Below are positions 5,495 to 7,437 of a DNA stretch of 7,437 bases, in pieces. A model generated the notes under the pieces. That model saw nothing but the letters and a program-made list of their open reading frames with translations, was not told the origin of the DNA and made no database searches. The DNA comes from an uncultured Verrucomicrobiota bacterium. Lineage in GTDB: Bacteria > Verrucomicrobiota > Kiritimatiellia > RFP12 > UBA1067. Position 1 is the first letter of the stretch, and the number at the start of each line of letters is the position of its first letter. The position numbers were made by a program, and so were the translations under genes. Location: contig CAMEZU010000088.1 in assembly GCA_945947925.1 (NCBI GenBank), positions 1 through 7,437 on the forward strand, written 5' to 3'.

Positions 5495-7435
5495 TCAGGC
5501 GAGCCCCTGCTGGCGCAGGAGCGCGGCCGAGGTGGGCTTCCGTCCGCGGAAGCGGATGAAGACGTCGTAGGCGGATGCGCTGCCGCCGAGCGCGAGGACA
5601 GTCTCGCGGTAGGCCCGGCCGACGCGCTGCACCGCCGCGTCGTCGGCGAGTCCCGCCTCCTCGAAGGCGCCGTAGCAGTCCGCGCTCATCACCTCCGCCC
5701 ACTTGTAGCCGTAGTAGCCGGCCGAGTAGCCGCCGGAGAAGATGTGCGTGAAGGCGTTGAGAAAGAGGTCCCCGTCGACCATCGGCATGCCGAAGTGCGC
5801 AAAAACCTCATTCTTGATTGAATTGGCGTCTTTTCCAGCGCCGTCAGTCCCGCGAGAGTCGCTCGAGTCCGCGTGCAGCATCATATCAGTCTTCGCAAAC
5901 GAGAGCTGGCGGCGGCAGGCGGAGGCGGCGCGGAAGTTCTTCGCCGCCTTGACGCGGGCCTTGAGGTCCTCGGGGACGAAGATGCCCGTGCGGTCGTCGA
6001 GGCACCAGTTCTCCATGAACTGCGAGGCGACCTCGACGGCGTCCCACTCGACGAGGTTGATGCCCGCGGCGTCCTCTTCGCCAACGCGCGTGAGCATCTG
6101 CTGGCAGGCGTGGCCGAACTCGTGGAAGAGCGTCTCGACCTCGCGGAACGGCAGGAACGTCCGGCCGTCCGCATCCGGGACCTTGTTGTTGAGGACGATG
6201 AGCGCCAGCGGCAGCGTGCCGAGGCGGTCGTTGCGGTTGCGGAACTCGTTCATCCACGCGCCGCCCTGCTTCTGTCCGTTGCGCACATAGGGGTCGAGGT
6301 AGAAGTGCGCGACGGTCTTTCCCGCCTCCTTCACGGCGAAGAAGCGGACGTCCCTGTGCCAGGTCTGCGGCATCGCGTCCCCGGTCACCTCCTCGACGTC
6401 AACGCCGAAGAGGAAGGTCGTCATGCGGAAGAGTCCCTTCAGCACGTCCTGGAACTCAAAGTACTTCTTGAGTTCCTCCTCGGAATAGGCGTACTTCTTC
6501 TCGCGCAGGCGCTCGGCGAGGAAGGACCGGTCCCACGGCCGGATGTCGTCGGGAGCGGGCGCGCCCTCGACTCCGCAGGCGCAGGCGAGCTCCCGCTCCT
6601 CCTCGGCGGCGACCTTCTCCGTCGCGAGGTCGAGTTCGTCGATCATGTCGAAGACGGCCTTGACGGACGGGGCGCACTTGGTCGCGAGGGACTGCTCGGC
6701 GTAGTTCGCGAAGCCGAGGATCGCGGCGAGTTCCCGGCGGAGCGCGAGGATCTCGGCGATGCGCGCGGTGTTCTCCGGCGCGCGGGTGACGCGTCCGCGG
6801 TAGAGCGCCTCGCGGACCTCGCGGTCCTTGCACTCCTTCATCGTCTGCGGGAAGTTCGCGTCGTCGATCGTGTAGGTCGTCCCGTCCTTCGTGAACGTGA
6901 AGGCCTTGGTCGCGTCGAGAACGGCGTTGGAAAAGTCCATCGACAGCTTCGCGAGCTGGGCCTGGATTGCGTTGAAGCGGTCCTTCTTCACCCCCTCAAG
7001 CGCGACGCCGGCGAGTTCCGCGCCCTGCACCATCTTCTCGACGATGCGCCGGCGCGTCGCCGACAACACCGCCCCGCCGAAGACCGTACTGCTCGCGCCC
7101 TCGCGAGCTGCGCTCTCCAGCACGCCTTTTGCCGCCTCGTAAAGCGGCTTCGACTGACCGACGCGAAGGGAAAACATCACGATCCGCTCCTGGAAGTCGG
7201 ACTCGACCTTGCGCCACGCCTCGGCATTCATCACGCCGAGCATGTGCGAGACCATGCCCCAGCAGTGCCAGAGCTCGCGCGTCGCGTCATCGAGCGCCCA
7301 CACGAGTCCCTCGTACGTCGTCGGCATCGCAGCCTCGATCGCCGCCACCTTCGTTTCGGATTCCGCCAGCAGCCGCGTCAGTTCCGCCGCCGCAAAATCA
7401 GGAGTGAATTCAGACCATTTCGGAAAAGTGTTCAT
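5495..7435 (-). CDS. prlC: M3-family zinc oligopeptidase (oligopeptidase A type)
   Basis: This encodes a 646-residue cytosolic metallopeptidase that would cut short peptides, including signal-peptide fragments and protein breakdown products. The zinc motif HEFGH is at residues 438-442. The third zinc ligand is Glu468 in WDAVEVASQFMENW, 30 residues after the first His, the same spacing as in E. coli OpdA. The C-terminal substrate-binding segment HIFSGGYSAGYYGYKWAE (564-581) supplies the conserved His and Tyr residues. There is no signal peptide or membrane segment, and the length is close to the usual 680. The ATG sits two bases from the window edge, so its ribosome site is not visible and a longer N-terminus cannot be excluded. 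Residues about 520-545 (DSSDSRGTDGAGKDANS) are unlike the family and more AT-rich than the rest. The gene heads the visible gene string, 14 bases before tyrA. Family assignment is secure; the exact symbol is less so. Confidence 0.93.
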   Translation of the reverse strand: MNTFPKWSEFTPDFAAAELTRLLAESETKVAAIEAAMPTTYEGLVWALDDATRELWHCWGMVSHMLGVMNAEAWRKVESDFQERIVMFSLRVGQSKPLYEAAKGVLESAAREGASSTVFGGAVLSATRRRIVEKMVQGAELAGVALEGVKKDRFNAIQAQLAKLSMDFSNAVLDATKAFTFTKDGTTYTIDDANFPQTMKECKDREVREALYRGRVTRAPENTARIAEILALRRELAAILGFANYAEQSLATKCAPSVKAVFDMIDELDLATEKVAAEEERELACACGVEGAPAPDDIRPWDRSFLAERLREKKYAYSEEELKKYFEFQDVLKGLFRMTTFLFGVDVEEVTGDAMPQTWHRDVRFFAVKEAGKTVAHFYLDPYVRNGQKQGGAWMNEFRNRNDRLGTLPLALIVLNNKVPDADGRTFLPFREVETLFHEFGHACQQMLTRVGEEDAAGINLVEWDAVEVASQFMENWCLDDRTGIFVPEDLKARVKAAKNFRAASACRRQLSFAKTDMMLHADSSDSRGTDGAGKDANSIKNEVFAHFGMPMVDGDLFLNAFTHIFSGGYSAGYYGYKWAEVMSADCYGAFEEAGLADDAAVQRVGRAYRETVLALGGSASAYDVFIRFRGRKPTSAALLRQQGLA

Positions 7436-7437
7436 TG

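Noticed and set aside
5481..5702. N-terminal extension of tyrA from an upstream ATG
   Set aside because: The 74 added residues are Arg/Gly-rich, overlap the peptidase gene, and the ATG at 5480 has a good ribosome site and starts the Rossmann fold.
7091..7108. Perfect 7-bp inverted repeat GCTCGCG/CGCGAGC in the peptidase gene
   Set aside because: It sits inside well-read coding sequence and is easily produced by GC-rich Ala/Arg/Glu/Gly codons.

Overview
This window looks like a piece of a GC-rich bacterial chromosome. All five genes I can support lie on the minus strand, so they read from right to left. Short, shallowly conserved forms of the enzymes and AT-rich 7-bp tandem units inside a gene make me think of an uncultured PVC-type lineage (Kiritimatiellota/Verrucomicrobiota). 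That is an inference from style, not a demonstrated placement.

Layout in transcription order. An M3-family zinc oligopeptidase (prlC/opdA type, 7435-5495) is followed 14 bases later by a stand-alone prephenate dehydrogenase (tyrA, 5480-4677). A four-base GTGA overlap leads into a 620-residue protein (4680-2818) that joins chorismate synthase (AroC) to 3-dehydroquinate synthase (AroB). A TGATG overlap leads into a 485-residue protein (2818-1361) that joins shikimate kinase (AroK) to EPSP synthase (AroA). Twelve bases later comes a ten-helix transporter of the RhaT (L-rhamnose/H+ symporter) family (1348-311). The tight spacing points to one co-transcribed unit with translational coupling in the middle.

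How the genes work together. The two fusion proteins carry shikimate-pathway steps 2 (AroB), 5 (AroK), 6 (AroA) and 7 (AroC). TyrA then takes prephenate toward tyrosine. DAHP synthase, dehydroquinase, shikimate dehydrogenase and chorismate mutase are not in the window. The fused catalytic domains are all clearly recognisable but unusually compact, each lacking segments present in the E. coli enzymes. The peptidase and the transporter have no obvious biochemical link to the pathway.

The left end (about 1-310) has no convincing intact gene. It holds three 11-bp palindromes at exact 23-bp spacing, a cluster of GCTCAGATGC repeats, and a 22-codon open stretch that may be the tail of a lost gene. 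An AT-rich tract of six 7-bp units lies in frame inside the transporter gene. The points most worth following up are the AroC-AroB fusion, the compact pathway enzymes, and the repeat tract inside rhaT.
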